From Psococerastis gibbosa (Eukaryota > Arthropoda > Insecta > Psocodea > Psocidae): DNA of 64,000 nucleotides. Positions 23,161-34,375 of this stretch are shown piece after piece. The translations under genes and the position numbers were made by a program. Location: assembly GCA_963971405.1 (NCBI GenBank), contig OZ020492.1, forward strand, positions 18,134,204 through 18,198,203, given 5' to 3'. The notes below the pieces were generated by a model. It ran no database searches, was not told the origin of the DNA, and saw only the letters and a program-made list of their open reading frames with translations. Numbering within the stretch: position 1 is the stretch's first letter; each line of letters starts with the position of its first letter.

Positions 23161-23576
23161 GATTGTATGTAAAGACATTGATTTCTTTTAAAATATGTGT
23201 ATTATAAAATTTGTATATCATAAAATGGTTTACATTCGTTTAGCTCATGGTCATTATTGTATTATAGATAAGTCTTAGGCTTAAAAGCTTGTTTTAAGTG
23301 ATTGTATGAAAAGACATTGATTTCTTTTAAAATATGTGTATTATAAAATTTGTATATCATAAAATGGTTTACATTCATTTACAATAGTTGATGTACAATA
23401 CCAGTTAAAGGTACATATTCATATAAGCAGTCGCTGATGAGTAGACAGTCCCTTTATTTGCCATGCAGACAACCCTTTATATATTGGAGTGCATAAGGTC
23501 GGTGGCCATTTCAGTCCCCTCGCATTAAGATTATGACACATCGCTATTAATTCAGGTACGCCGATATAATAAGTGC

Positions 23577-23875
23577 ACTCAGCATCTTAAAAGAAATGTA
23601 TTAATCCCACAATAGGTGTTCAATATACCCACCAGCCGTGTTTATAAAAATGAATTTTCAATAATCCCAACTAAGTCTCAGTTTCTCACAATAGGTGTGC
23701 AATATACCAGGCAGTCGTGTTTTCTATGTTAGATTTAGTTACATTGGGCTAGGACAGGTTAAGTTATAATATTAGGCTAGGTTAAATTTTTATATCAAGT
23801 TAGGGTAGGTTACATTGGATTAGGATAGGCCAGATTAGGTTACATTGGGTTAGGTTAGCTGTTTACCTAGATTAA
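23577..23875 (+). repeat. TTAGG-like block, inner copy, left arm
   Basis: A direct repeat of 19155-19455, nearly identical over ~290 bp, running into the N gap. It makes each arm a module bracketed by the same sequence. Confidence 0.85.
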
Positions 23876-24075
23876 NNNNNNNNNNNNNNNNNNNNNNNNN
23901 NNNNNNNNNNNNNNNNNNNNNNNNNNNNNNNNNNNNNNNNNNNNNNNNNNNNNNNNNNNNNNNNNNNNNNNNNNNNNNNNNNNNNNNNNNNNNNNNNNNN
24001 NNNNNNNNNNNNNNNNNNNNNNNNNNNNNNNNNNNNNNNNNNNNNNNNNNNNNNNNNNNNNNNNNNNNNNNNNNN
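23876..24075. other. Assembly gap of exactly 200 N
   Basis: The round size suggests an arbitrary placeholder. It lies close to the palindrome axis (about 24103) and inside TTAGG-like repeats, so the true centre length is unknown. Confidence 0.95.
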
Positions 24076-24625
24076 AAGTTAGCGGCTAACTTAACCTATC
24101 CTAATTCAATGTAACCTAACTTAACATCATATTTATTTGATATAAAAATATTTTTGTTAAAAAAAATGATGAATTTAATCTAGGTAAACAGCTAACCTAA
24201 CCCAATGTAACGTAATCTGGCCTATCCTAATCCAATGTAACCTAATCTAACCTATCCTAATTCAATGTAACCTAACTTAACATCATATTTATTTGATATA
24301 AAAATATTTTTGTTAAAAAAATGATGAATTTAATCTAGGTAAACAGCTAACCTAACCCAATGTAACCTAATCTGGCCTATCCTAATCCAATGTAACCTAC
24401 CCTAACTTGATATAAAAATTTAACCTAGCCTAATATTATAACTTAACCTGTCCTAGCCCAATGTAACTAAATCTAACATAGAAAACACGACTGCCTGGTA
24501 TATTGCACACCTATTGTGAGAAACTGAGACTTAGTTGGGATTATTGAAAATTCATTTTTATAAACACGGCTGGTGGGTATATTGAACACCTATTGTGGGA
24601 TTAATACATTTCTTTTAAGATGCTG
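24076..24625 (-). repeat. TTAGG-like block, central and right-arm inner copy
   Basis: It contains two tandem ~200-bp units of CCTAACTTAACATCATATTT...ATGATGAATTTAATCTAGG followed by the mirror of 23577-23875. The first 255 bp have no partner in the visible left arm because the gap begins there. Confidence 0.8.
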
Positions 24626-25043
24626 AGTGCACTTATTATATCGGCGTACCTGAATTAATAGCGATGTGTCATAATCTTAATGCGAGGGGGACTGAAATGG
24701 CCACCGACCTTATGCACTCCAATATATAAAGGGTTGTCTGCATGGCAAATAAAGGGACTGTCTACTCATCAGCGACTGCTTATATGAATATGTACCTTTA
24801 ACTGGTATTGTACATCAACTATTGTAAATGAATGTAAACCATTTTATGATATACAAATTTTATAATACACATATTTTAAAAGAAATCAATGTCTTTTCAT
24901 ACAATCACTTAAAACAAGCTTTTAAGCCTAAGACTTATCTATAATACAATAATGACCATGAGCTAAACGAATGTAAACCATTTTATGATATACAAATTTT
25001 ATAATACACATATTTTAAAAGAAATCAATGTCTTTACATACAA

Positions 25044-26437
25044 TCACTTAAAACAAACTTTTAAACCTAAGACATATCTATAATGCGATAATGACCCGGG
25101 AAACGTTCGGGGATGCTTCATCCTGCATGTAGTATTGTTTCCGGAAATTGAGAAAATGTTCATACAATACAGCAACAACCTTTTTGTTGAAGTTCGCCTG
25201 TAGCGGATGGTATGGATAGCATTCTGAGCCGAGGAATAGTTGCATTTGTCGTACAGCACATTGATCGAAGGCAGTAGCGTCTTTCAAATATCATCTGCTC
25301 GTGCTGCTTGGAAGCCAATAATAGCAAACCGTGGTTTTTCACTTGAAGAAATCATTCGCACAGGGTTTCGCACATGATCAACAGTTACTCCATTGAGTTC
25401 ATAGCATATTTCGGAGAATAAGTGTGCCATAGCATTAGCGCTAAGCCAGTCTTCACCTTGATAAGCAATTGTTGTCACACCTTTTTCCAACACACCTTCA
25501 ATATGCAGTCGGCTTTCACATGGTAGAGTAATAAGTATATCTTGTTGATGGATTGGTATGCGAATTTCATCATTTATCACCATACTTTTGTTCTCGAAAT
25601 CATTACAAGCTAATTAAAATCGATAAAGGGTCGCATCCAAGCGCTTTGCTTAAAAGCTAAAATTTTATGTATACATTTTTAATTTTAATGCCAATTCTAA
25701 ACATTGCTTCAAATTTCGATAATGTATTATATAGTTGTGTTTATCGTTTAAGTTGGGAATAAGCATTGAGATGGTGGATGTTAAAGATATATTATTTTCA
25801 GCGAGAAATTCCTTGCAATATGGAGAAATCATGTCTGAAGTTACAACACAATGTTCAGCTGCTAGTGGGTATTCATTATGTAAATCATGTAATTTTTGTG
25901 GATATTCCAAGTCCACATGTAATATGAACCCACCATCGTCCTCATTAGGTGCGAGCATTACATTAAAATTTTTTGATTTCTTCCTCCTCCATCCAGCGAA
26001 ACCCACTAATATTTTCAGACAGCTCTGAAGAGCTAGCCCTGGTGCAGTGTACATGTGACAAATTTCGAGGTTATCGTTTTCAAAACATTAGGCTCTAAAG
26101 GCTTCAAAAACATCGCAAAAGAGAAGGGTGTTGTTTAATACATTCAAGTCTTGGTATTCTTCTAAATTCTTTATATCAAAAGCATTCCACACCTTTTGAG
26201 CATGTTCATATTTTTCTTGTGAAATCCACTCTTGAGTTAATTGACTTAAAATGCAATGATTGTAGGTAAGTGTTCCTCATTAAATTGTGACTCGTGCGTT
26301 ATATATTCATAGGGGAAGACACCCTTCCTCAACATCAAGTCTAATTTTTCATCCACAAAACATGTTTTCATAATTTTAAATTTATTTTTATCCGCATCAA
26401 CAAGATTTTTAACTACTGAATCTAATGAGGAGGCCAT
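25044..26437 (-). pseudogene. Polinton gene remnants, right arm
   Basis: The mirror image of 21769-23160, virtually identical and carrying the same decayed polymerase B and capsid pieces. Shared decay shows that the duplication happened after the genes had died. Confidence 0.7.
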
Positions 26438-26459
26438 AAATTGGTAAGTGTCTTAAAAG

Positions 26460-27670
26460 CATAACTCTCCAATACTGAAGGCTATATATTCTTCCATAGT
26501 TTTAGCTATACTGGACTTGGTGTTGGTCGCAATCTTCAGATCCCCAATCATAACACTACCCTTTTCACACATTCTCACATTTACCTATCAGTTCCATTAT
26601 ATAACAGCCTTCCTGAGTTCATAAAAAAAAAATCTACATCAAAAAAAAAAAATTCATTAGTAAAATTAGCTTTCATCTGTCCCAAAATCAACTAAGAAAT
26701 CTTCCAGCAATAGTGCGTTAGCATAACAACCCCGGATTCAACAGAGTGATAAACCATCTTAGTATATGATCTTACTTATTTCCTTACTTAGTGATGTTAC
26801 TTAGAGTCTATATAAAATTAATTATTATCGATAAAGTTTTAGCTTAGTTATTATAGTATTAAGGGGTCCCCAGCACGGGAGAAATCCTTTGGGCCACCCC
26901 TACCTCATTATATTGGTGTGCATGTATATGTATTATTGAAGGAACGAAATACATTATTCTATTCTTCTATTCTATTCTATCTCAGTTTAATACTCCATAA
27001 TAATTGCAACCTTAATCCATGCACATGTCAGATAATCGCAAAAGCAAATACTATTAAATATTTAGGCGTTACCATTGATAATCATCTCAAGTGGTATGAA
27101 CAAATCCTCCTAACATCAAAACGAATTAGAAGAACCTATAACAAATTAAGGATGCTAAGGTGTACACTTAACGTTGACACTCTGTAAGGTAAGTTTATCA
27201 TGCTTTAGTCCAATCAATTTTCCAATATAGTATATTAGCCTGGGGTGGTGCTCACTCTTCCCATATATGCTCCCTAGAAACTGATGTAAGAATAGCCATC
27301 AGGGTAGCTATAGGGAAGCCTCGCCGCTACCTTTCAAATCTTCTTTTTCAGGAATTCAATGCCCTCCCATTGCCATTGCTATGTGCAAAACAACTTCTAC
27401 TTTTTCGATTTAAAAAGGGCAAAAACCATTCTTGGGCAAGGTGATTTCGTCCATCATAACATTAATACCAGACTTGGTACCGGACGCAACCTAAAAACTT
27501 TGAAACCGAATACGGAACACTTTATGCATTCGCATATTATGTATAAGTCTATTCCATTGTACAATTCCCTACCGGACAACATAAAGGACTCCGTCAGCAT
27601 AACAAGTTTCAAGACACATAAAATACCTAATTTCTTCCAACCCCAATAACATCACGTCCCTACTTAGCAA
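26460..27670 (+). pseudogene. LINE fragments, right arm
   Basis: The mirror of 20540-21750, with the same LINE thumb and C-terminal motifs now on the plus strand. At least two single-base differences from the left arm are visible in this arm (for example near 27331 versus 20873). Confidence 0.75.
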
Positions 27671-28599
27671 CTAGACTTAATGAAAATTGGGATACATACT
27701 GTAAAGTGGATGTTCTCTCAGTGTCGATTGTCAACCAATATTTTATTATTAGCCTACATTACTTCAGTTATCTGCCTGCACAATTGTTTTTCTATTAACG
27801 TTTAAAAAAAAAATTTTTTACTTAATTCGTACATTTTTTCTTTACTTGTATTTGCAATTGTAATGTTCACTTTTGCTTTTAAAGGCCCCCCCCCCTACCA
27901 TTTTTAATATTGTAAATGTTGTTTGTTTATTTGTTGATATTTTATTGTGGAGTCATCAGTGAGGAGAAGTTGTTCGTTTTTAGCAAGAAACCATGCTTCA
28001 GTATAGTTTTTATCATTGCCGGGTGCAACTGATGTAAAAACAAAATTCACTTAGCTTACAATGGACCCCCTGGTGTGATGGGTGTACTGAGTGCACCTGG
28101 TGATTCTCAACAGGTTTGAATCTGCACACGGTTATCTGTTTACTAAATCAATACTTCCCTTAAACCTGTGCGTTGGATAGATTTATTAATTGCCCAGCAC
28201 GGGACTTGTCCTTTATACCATTTAATCACTTTTAAAAGTTTTATGTTTTCAGTTGTAATTGAATCAACCTCACCTTCCATATTATGTAAATATACAACGG
28301 GATCATGACGTATGGTTATGTTTTTATAATTGTATTATTTTACAACACCATCTAGAGCTATAGATGTTTGCATACAAAGTTCCCCTCGTTAGATAGTGCT
28401 CCTCCGCTCATAATTGTGCAATTATTATTATGATCAGTAAAATCTTCCCTCATAAACAATGTCTTTACATACAATCACTTAAAACAAACTTTTAAACCTA
28501 AGACATATCTATAATGCGATAATGACCATGCTTCAACCTAAGTGTTGGATAGATTTACGAAAACAAAAATCACTTTAGCTTACAATGGACTGTCAGCGA

Positions 28600-29050
28600 G
28601 GGGTAGATTTATTAATAGCTTGTTTGTGGCTAACTCAACCTATCCTTACCCAATGTAACCTAATCTAACCTATCCTAATTCAATGTAACCTAACTTAACA
28701 TCATATTTATTTGATATAAAAATATTTTTGTTAAAAAAAATGATGAATTTAATCTAGGTAAACAGCTAACCTAACCCAATGTAACCTAATCTGGCCTATC
28801 CTAATCCAATGTAACCTACCCTAACTTGATATAAAAATTTAACCTAGCCTAATATTATAACTTAACCTGTCCTAGCCCAATGTAACTAAATCTAACATAG
28901 AAAACACGACTGCCTGGTATATTGCACACCCATTGTGAGAAACTGAGACTTAGTTGGGATTATTGAAAATTCATTTTTATAAACATGGCTGGTGGGTATA
29001 TTGAGCACCTATTGTGGGATTAATACATTTCTTTTAAGATACTGAGTGCA
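28600..29050 (-). repeat. TTAGG-like block, right-arm outer copy
   Basis: The mirror of 19155-19620: AACCTAATCTAACC-type repeats, then the CTGCCTGGTATATTGCACACC lead-in read in reverse. Confidence 0.8.
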
Positions 29051-29170
29051 ACACCGAGTCCCACCCTTACCGTCTATCATTCGTGGGTAGTCCACTGTTT
29101 CAAATTAGGTAATTAATATGTGCATTATTCAATGGCGCTCACCCTCACTGGTCTATCTATCCCTGTCTCC

Positions 29171-29896
29171 CATTAGCTCAAGCGTGTTCGTCGATGTAAA
29201 TGTAGCTGATAAAAAATTAATAAGAAAAAACTTATATTAATTTATTTTAAGGTTTTTAAATACTATGGGTTTCTATATTTAGCTTATCTTTACTCAATGT
29301 AGTGTACTAAACATTATGCATTAGCTCAAGCGTGTTCATCGATGTAAATGTAGCTGATAAAAAAAAAAAAATAATAATAAGAAAAAAACTTATATTAACT
29401 TATTTTAAGGTTTTTAAATACTATGGGTGTCTATATTTAGCTTATCTTTACTCAATGTAGTGTACTTAACATTATGCATTAGCTCAAGCGTGGTCATCGA
29501 TGTAAATTTAGCTGATAATAAATAATTAAGAAAAAACTTATATTAATTTATTTTACGGTCTTTAAATACTATTGGTGTCTATATTTAGCTTATGTTTACT
29601 CAATGTAGTGTACTAAACATTATGCATTAGCTCAAGCGTGTTCATCGATGTAAATATTGCTGATAAAAATTAATAAGAAAAAAACTTATATTAATTTATT
29701 TAACGGTCTTCAAATACTATGGGTGTCTATATTTAGCTTATGTTTACTTAATGTAGTGTACTTAACATTATTAATTAGCACAATCGTGTTCACCGATGTA
29801 AATTTATCTGATAATAAATAATTAAGAAAAAAACTTATATTAATTTATTTTACGGTCTTTAAATACTATGGGTGTCTATATTTAGCTTATGTTTAC
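29171..29896 (-). repeat. Five ~149-bp tandem units, right arm
   Basis: Mirror of 18311-19034 with the same unit order. Confidence 0.88.
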
Positions 29897-29919
29897 CTGG
29901 GTTATAAAAAAAAACAATC

Positions 29920-30131
29920 ATAGTGCCATAGAAAGACCACCCACGGGTCTCGACGGGGGTGGGGTAAGTCCCAGCACCTCAGACCACCCACGAGGGGTAG
30001 ATGGGATAGCTCGACGGGGGGGGTGGGATAAGTCCCAGCACCTCAGACCACCCACGAGGGGTAGCATGATGGGTAGATGGGATAGCTCGACGGGGGGTGG
30101 GGTAAGTCCCGTTTTAATTCAATTAACACCA

Positions 30132-30173
<42 letters not shown>

Positions 30174-30470
30174 CTCTATCTCACAAATTAGTAATTATAA
30201 AAAAAAAAAAACGATCAAACGATCATGGTGCCATAGAAAGACCACCCACGGGTCTCGACGGGGGGGGATAAGCGCCAGAACCTCAGACCACCCACGAGGG
30301 GTAGCATGACGGGGGGGGTGGGGTAGATGGGGTAGCTCGACGGGGGGGGGGTGGGATTTGTGCCAGAACCTCAGACCACCCACGAGGGATAACACACAAA
30401 AATAGATAGACCACCCGCGGGGGGTAGCACGACGGGGTGGGATAGATGGGATAGCTGGGATTTGTGCCAG
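29920..30470. repeat. GC-rich minisatellite, right arm
   Basis: Mirror of 17745-18285: CCTCAGACCACCCACGAG units with G-runs and a TA/A-rich separator. Confidence 0.8.
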
Positions 30471-30699
30471 AAACCCCCTTTCTATACTACTTTCATGCTA
30501 TCAATTTTTTTTTTTATTATCATTATTTTTTTTAATTTTATCAATAAAACTCTCATTTAGTCTATAGCTGTTTCATGACACTTAAAAAACTATTACTTTT
30601 TAAAATTTATGTGCGAAACAGGCTTAGCTCTGAAGTAATACGAGTCTCTAAATATCATGCGATCGGTGACCTGTCGTAACTCAACACAGGTATTACCTA

Positions 30700-30770
30700 C
30701 AAAGGTGACTGAAGAGGTTATTCGGATACATTCATTGAATTTTTGTATGCGAATAATCTTTTTTTTTAAT
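30700..30770 (+). repeat. Penelope-associated short repeat
   Basis: GACTGAAGAGGTTATTCGGATACATTCATTGAA lies ~150 bp before the Penelope-like frame and is shared with 11580-11640 (+), 44790-44870 (-) and about 52370-52420 (-). It probably marks an element terminus. Confidence 0.5.
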
Positions 30771-30883
30771 TACAAATTAAAATGATATTGTATTGCGGAC
30801 ACCCAAGCCCAGAACAGTCGATGAAATTTAAACTGGGAAACAATAATTAGAAATAACTATAAATAATTAGATTAAATAATTAG

Positions 30884-32467
30884 ATTAAACAAAGCTCTAA
30901 TACGATACCCCAAGATATAGACTATAAATTTACCAACATGAACCCCGTAGCTCCTTCATTTTTTGGTCTGGTTAAACTTCATAAACCCAATCAACCTATC
31001 CGCCCAGTAGTTTCGTATAACAGTGCCCCAGCCAGCAAAGTAGCTAGTTTTTTCAACAAACACATTCGCGAGCTATCAAACTTCACACCCCGCCACAGCG
31101 TCAAAAACTCATTCGAGTTGGTTTCCCGCCTTAAGCACCTTTCCTTATCCAGCAATGCCAAACTCGTCTCTTTCGATGTCAAAAATCTGTTTACTAATAT
31201 TCCCGTACCCGAAGTACGTAAATTAGTTGCCCAGTCACTCTATCACAATAACACCTCGAACAGCCTTATTTCTGAGACCCTCCTTCTGTTAGACACATGC
31301 ACTCATCAAAACTATTTCCGTTTCGTATCCGACTACTACCAACAAAAAATAGGCCTACCTATGGGTTCTTCCCTTTCTCCCCTTCTTGCTGAAATTTTTA
31401 TGGATAACTTCGAACACAAACTTCTGCTCAATAAAAATCCCCTAGTTAAATGTATATCTTTCTGGACAAGGTATGTGGATGATATCTTCTGCATTTGGAC
31501 AGGAAGTAACAGACAACTAGACAATTTCTTAAGTTTTATCAACACAATTCACCCAAAAATCCAATTTACCATGGAAGTAGAAGAAAACAACTCCCTGAAC
31601 TTCTTAGACCTCACCATCACCAAAAATAATAGTACCCTAGACTTCAAGATATTTCGTAAAGAAACCCATAGCGATAATATAATCCCTGTTGATTCTTCTC
31701 ACCCATTCCAGCACAAACACGCAGCATTCCATAGTATGATTTTTCGACTCCTTAACATCCCTATGAATCAAACCAACTATAATAATGAATTAAATACAAT
31801 AAAACAAATTGCCCAAAATAACAATTTCAATCTCAACCTAATAGACAGAATCCTACGACATCACAAAATCAAACACAACCTCAAACTAATTTACCCCCCA
31901 GGGAGCTTAAACCCGGTAACCAATAAATCATATTTCAGGATACAATACATAGAAAAAATCACAGAAAAAATTAGTAACCTCATTTCTTCTACAACAGACA
32001 AAACACCAGCCCCGTACAATCGCAACAATTTGGCCAATAAACTCATGAACTGCAAAACCAAACCAGAAAAAGAAAAAGGCAATGGAGTTTATCGTCTAAA
32101 TTGTAACGATTGTAACGCAATTTACATAGGCCAAACAGGCAGAAGCTTTAAAACTAGGGTCCGAGAACATATAACAGGTATAGGAGACACCAACACCAAC
32201 AGCACATTCGCGAAACACCTTAACTCGGAAAATCACACATTCGATCCTCACAATTGGACAGCCCTACACAAAATAAAGAAAAGTTACACTATACATTTTT
32301 TTCAAAATGTTGAAATCAAAAGAGCTTTACACAATAGGGAAAAATTAACAAACGACATAACATTCACACAATCATCCCCTCTAATAGATCTAGCTAGTAG
32401 GTTAGGAATAGGTAACCAGCCACGCCCCCTCCCACCCCCTCCTCCCCCCGCTCCCAATCCTATATAA
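30884..32467 (+). CDS. Penelope-like element protein: reverse transcriptase + GIY-YIG endonuclease
   Basis: The frame is open from 30884; the first ATG at 30938 gives 509 residues. It is the replication protein of a Penelope-like retroelement, which copies element RNA and nicks the target. Reverse transcriptase core: FFGLVKLHKP at residues 8-17, motif A SFDVKNLFTNIP with Asp80, motif B GLPMGSSLSP at 139-148, and catalytic YVDD at 179-182. The C-terminal GIY-YIG endonuclease has GVY (383-385), YIG (396-398) and the RVREH stretch (408-411), with a Cys pair C389/C392 and His427/His433 as in family members with a zinc-finger-like insertion. The tail is proline-rich (497-505). Family proteins are usually 700-850 residues, so the N-terminal part is missing; the frame upstream is closed by a TAG at 30881. 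No stop or frameshift lies in the remaining frame, which suggests a young copy. It sits ~400 bp outside the palindrome. Confidence 0.93.
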   Translation: MKQSSNTIPQDIDYKFTNMNPVAPSFFGLVKLHKPNQPIRPVVSYNSAPASKVASFFNKHIRELSNFTPRHSVKNSFELVSRLKHLSLSSNAKLVSFDVKNLFTNIPVPEVRKLVAQSLYHNNTSNSLISETLLLLDTCTHQNYFRFVSDYYQQKIGLPMGSSLSPLLAEIFMDNFEHKLLLNKNPLVKCISFWTRYVDDIFCIWTGSNRQLDNFLSFINTIHPKIQFTMEVEENNSLNFLDLTITKNNSTLDFKIFRKETHSDNIIPVDSSHPFQHKHAAFHSMIFRLLNIPMNQTNYNNELNTIKQIAQNNNFNLNLIDRILRHHKIKHNLKLIYPPGSLNPVTNKSYFRIQYIEKITEKISNLISSTTDKTPAPYNRNNLANKLMNCKTKPEKEKGNGVYRLNCNDCNAIYIGQTGRSFKTRVREHITGIGDTNTNSTFAKHLNSENHTFDPHNWTALHKIKKSYTIHFFQNVEIKRALHNREKLTNDITFTQSSPLIDLASRLGIGNQPRPLPPPPPPAPNPI

Positions 32468-32720
32468 ACCAAGGTTTCCTCTCCCTAGTCACATTTGCAT
32501 CTTCTCCTCGAGTTGAGCAAGTCTCAAATCGCCGATAAGGTGTAACTGTGCTAGTGGGTTTCCCTCTGTAGATGGCAGTTCTTGCCGAAAGCGCTCAGGG
32601 TTTTATACTAACACAAGTGGGTTTCTTAGACAAAGTTAATTTCTTAACGATTATTTGGGTTTTACTAATTCGGGTTGTTATAACAAGTTTTTCTAAAACT
32701 CTAAGTTTTTTTTATTTTTT
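32468..32720 (+). mobile_element. 3' UTR of the Penelope-like element
   Basis: Downstream of the stop, 32617-32700 (GGTTTCTTAGACAAAGTTAA...) is shared with the inverted fragment at 11745-11830, so it belongs to the mobile unit. The exact 3' end is not clear. Confidence 0.65.
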
Positions 32721-33370
32721 GTTTAATAGAAATAACTATTTTACTAATGTACCAAATATACATTTAAAAGTTTTCCCTGGGGGAGTACCCAGCCCCCCCC
32801 CCCCCAGTGGTTATCCAACTCATTTCTGTCCCTATGTTACTAACCATATTCAAGTTCAACAGCTTTATATTGATGTGGTGTATGTTTAATTTTAGGTACC
32901 ATATGTATGACCATACGAATGAAGTGCCTACTTTAGATGTACTAAAGATGTCTTTATCTCACCTCCATTTTCTAATTTCCCCCCCCCTCCCCTCCCGGCC
33001 CCCCTCTTCGGGATGTCCTAAAACTATAATTTAAATTGACTTAATCAATTAATTGGGGGAGAGGGACCGTTTACTCTATTGCCCGGCCCACTATAGAGTA
33101 GAAATTCTGGATCGGGTTGTCTTTTTACTTACATGTAAATTACTATGGATTCCTCATTTCCCCTGTGAGAATAAAATATTCAATCTTGCCCCCTCCCCCA
33201 ATGAAAAATCCTGGGTTCATGTTTAAGTCTCAATGAGCCCCAAAACGTTAATAAAGAAAGACCTGCAATGCATCTTTTTATTGACAATTATTGGCAAGCC
33301 CAGCAGCTCCTCACTTCATTGGTTTTTGAGCTGCAGAAGCCAAAGCGTCTCCTCGTGGTTCTGGCCTATG
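32721..33370. other. Unannotated DNA
   Basis: Several C- and G-runs occur (for example 32793-32806 and 32980-33005). No gene or repeat could be supported. Confidence 0.45.
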
Positions 33371-33607
33371 CAGTGGCGAAGCTAGAAATTTTAAGGCGGG
33401 GGGGGGGGCCGTGGAGGGGCATGACTTCTATCTGGGGGGGCCAATGAAAAAACAAAACATTTTTCATTGGGAGTAGGTATACCGTTCACTTATTCTGCAA
33501 TTTAACAACATGTAAAATATCTCAAAAGTGGGGGGGCCCCGGAGGGGCCGGAAAAACTGTTGGGGGGGGGCCAGGCCCCCTCAGGCACCCCCGTAGCTTC
33601 TCCGTGG
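33371..33607 (-). mobile_element. hAT-type MITE, family H4, uninterrupted copy
   Basis: It begins CAGTGGCGAAGCTAG and ends near ACCCCCGTAGCTTCTCCG. Its interior (TTAAGGCGGGG, GGGGCATGACTTCTATCTGG, CATTTTTCATTGGGAGTAG) matches in reverse the two halves of 40030-41256. It lacks the inner insertion seen there. The right terminus is degraded and no target duplication could be read. Confidence 0.7.
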
Positions 33608-33689
33608 GGGGTGTAGATTTGTTTCGTCTCACCAACACAATGGATTTTCCCCCCACTTTTTTCGGCGCTTGGCTGTTGGCAAAAACCAA

Positions 33690-33850
33690 CATTAAAATTA
33701 GGTGCAACTTATATGTTTTGAGCGTTTCTTCTTTCTTTGTAAATCTTATAGCTGTTTACTACAATAGCGTCAATGAAATAGAAATCCTTCATCCCTTTCA
33801 TATGCCTCCTGTACAGAAATCTCTCCTTCTTCATGCTCCCTGGACTCTCA
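33690..33850 (-). pseudogene. Possible transposase remnant
   Basis: The minus strand reads MKGMKDFYFIDAIVVNSYKIY then KERRNAQ. This is reminiscent of the conserved ..FFHLLDxAxVNSYIIYKE.. block of piggyBac-type transposases. It is short, and the flanking frame is not convincing. Confidence 0.3.
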
Positions 33851-34375
33851 TCCATTGTTGCTAATCATGTCATCAGATGGTATTGCTTCCCGTATTTCCT
33901 CATTTTCCAAGTGTAGCAGTCGGTTCTTTAACTTCCACATGATGTCAGCAAAAGTCTGAAACTTACATACAAACGTAAAGTGGAGATACCATGAAACAGC
34001 TAATTCTTTGGCATCAATAATAACTTTACGCTGTAGTGGTTGTCACAGTCCGTAATGACCAACTGGAATGGTGGGGTCTCTGCTAACCCACCACATAAAT
34101 TGCTGATAAGTAAGAAAACGAATTAAATAAATTATAAACAACAAAATTACTTATCTCTGTAATGTTTAATCAATTAGTTTTGAAAAAATTGAAACAAAAG
34201 AAATGTTTCTCAACATTTAAAAAATTCAACACTTTGCTGTCGTAAAAAAGGGTGGTTGAAGAAAAGGAAATCTCAATGGAAGACAGAAATGGTCACCAAC
34301 TTCGCGCTGAAATTTAAAATCAGTAAATGGTGTTTACGCGCAACATTGGTAAGGTGGGACTGCCTCAGTCCCACT

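Larger units (their letters stand above)
17705..30491. mobile_element. Polinton (Maverick)-derived giant palindrome, fossil
   Basis: The ends are AGTAGTATAGAAAGG (17705) and its exact complement ending in CTATACTACT (30491). The flanks are identical 6-bp repeats TTCATG (17699-17704 and 30492-30497). AG...CT termini with a 6-bp target duplication are the known signature of Polintons. The left arm (17705-23875) and right arm (about 24331-30491) are near-perfect inverted copies over ~6.2 kb, with an extra 255 bp and a 200-N gap at the centre. Parts, in mirror order: minisatellites, five ~149-bp tandem units, a TTAGG-like block, LINE insertions, then remnants of DNA polymerase B and double-jelly-roll capsid. 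The element is broken: most Polinton genes (integrase, protease, packaging ATPase) were not seen, and the surviving ones carry roughly half a dozen breaks per arm. The coding decay looks old, while the arm identity implies a recent inverted duplication or homogenisation. Confidence 0.75.

Noticed and set aside
23100-23400. CRISPR-like or LTR-like direct repeats (CATTATCGCATTATAGATATG... at 19679, 23110 and 23250)
   Set aside because: The spacing is irregular, there are only three copies, and the host is eukaryotic; treated as internal repetition of the Polinton-derived element.
23420-23465. Hammerhead ribozyme core (CTGATGAG at 23434)
   Set aside because: No GAAAC partner segment and no compatible stems nearby.
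33604-33864. Plus-strand 86-codon frame as a gene
   Set aside because: It overlaps the end of an H4 element, and the minus strand gives the more family-like peptide; neither is strong.
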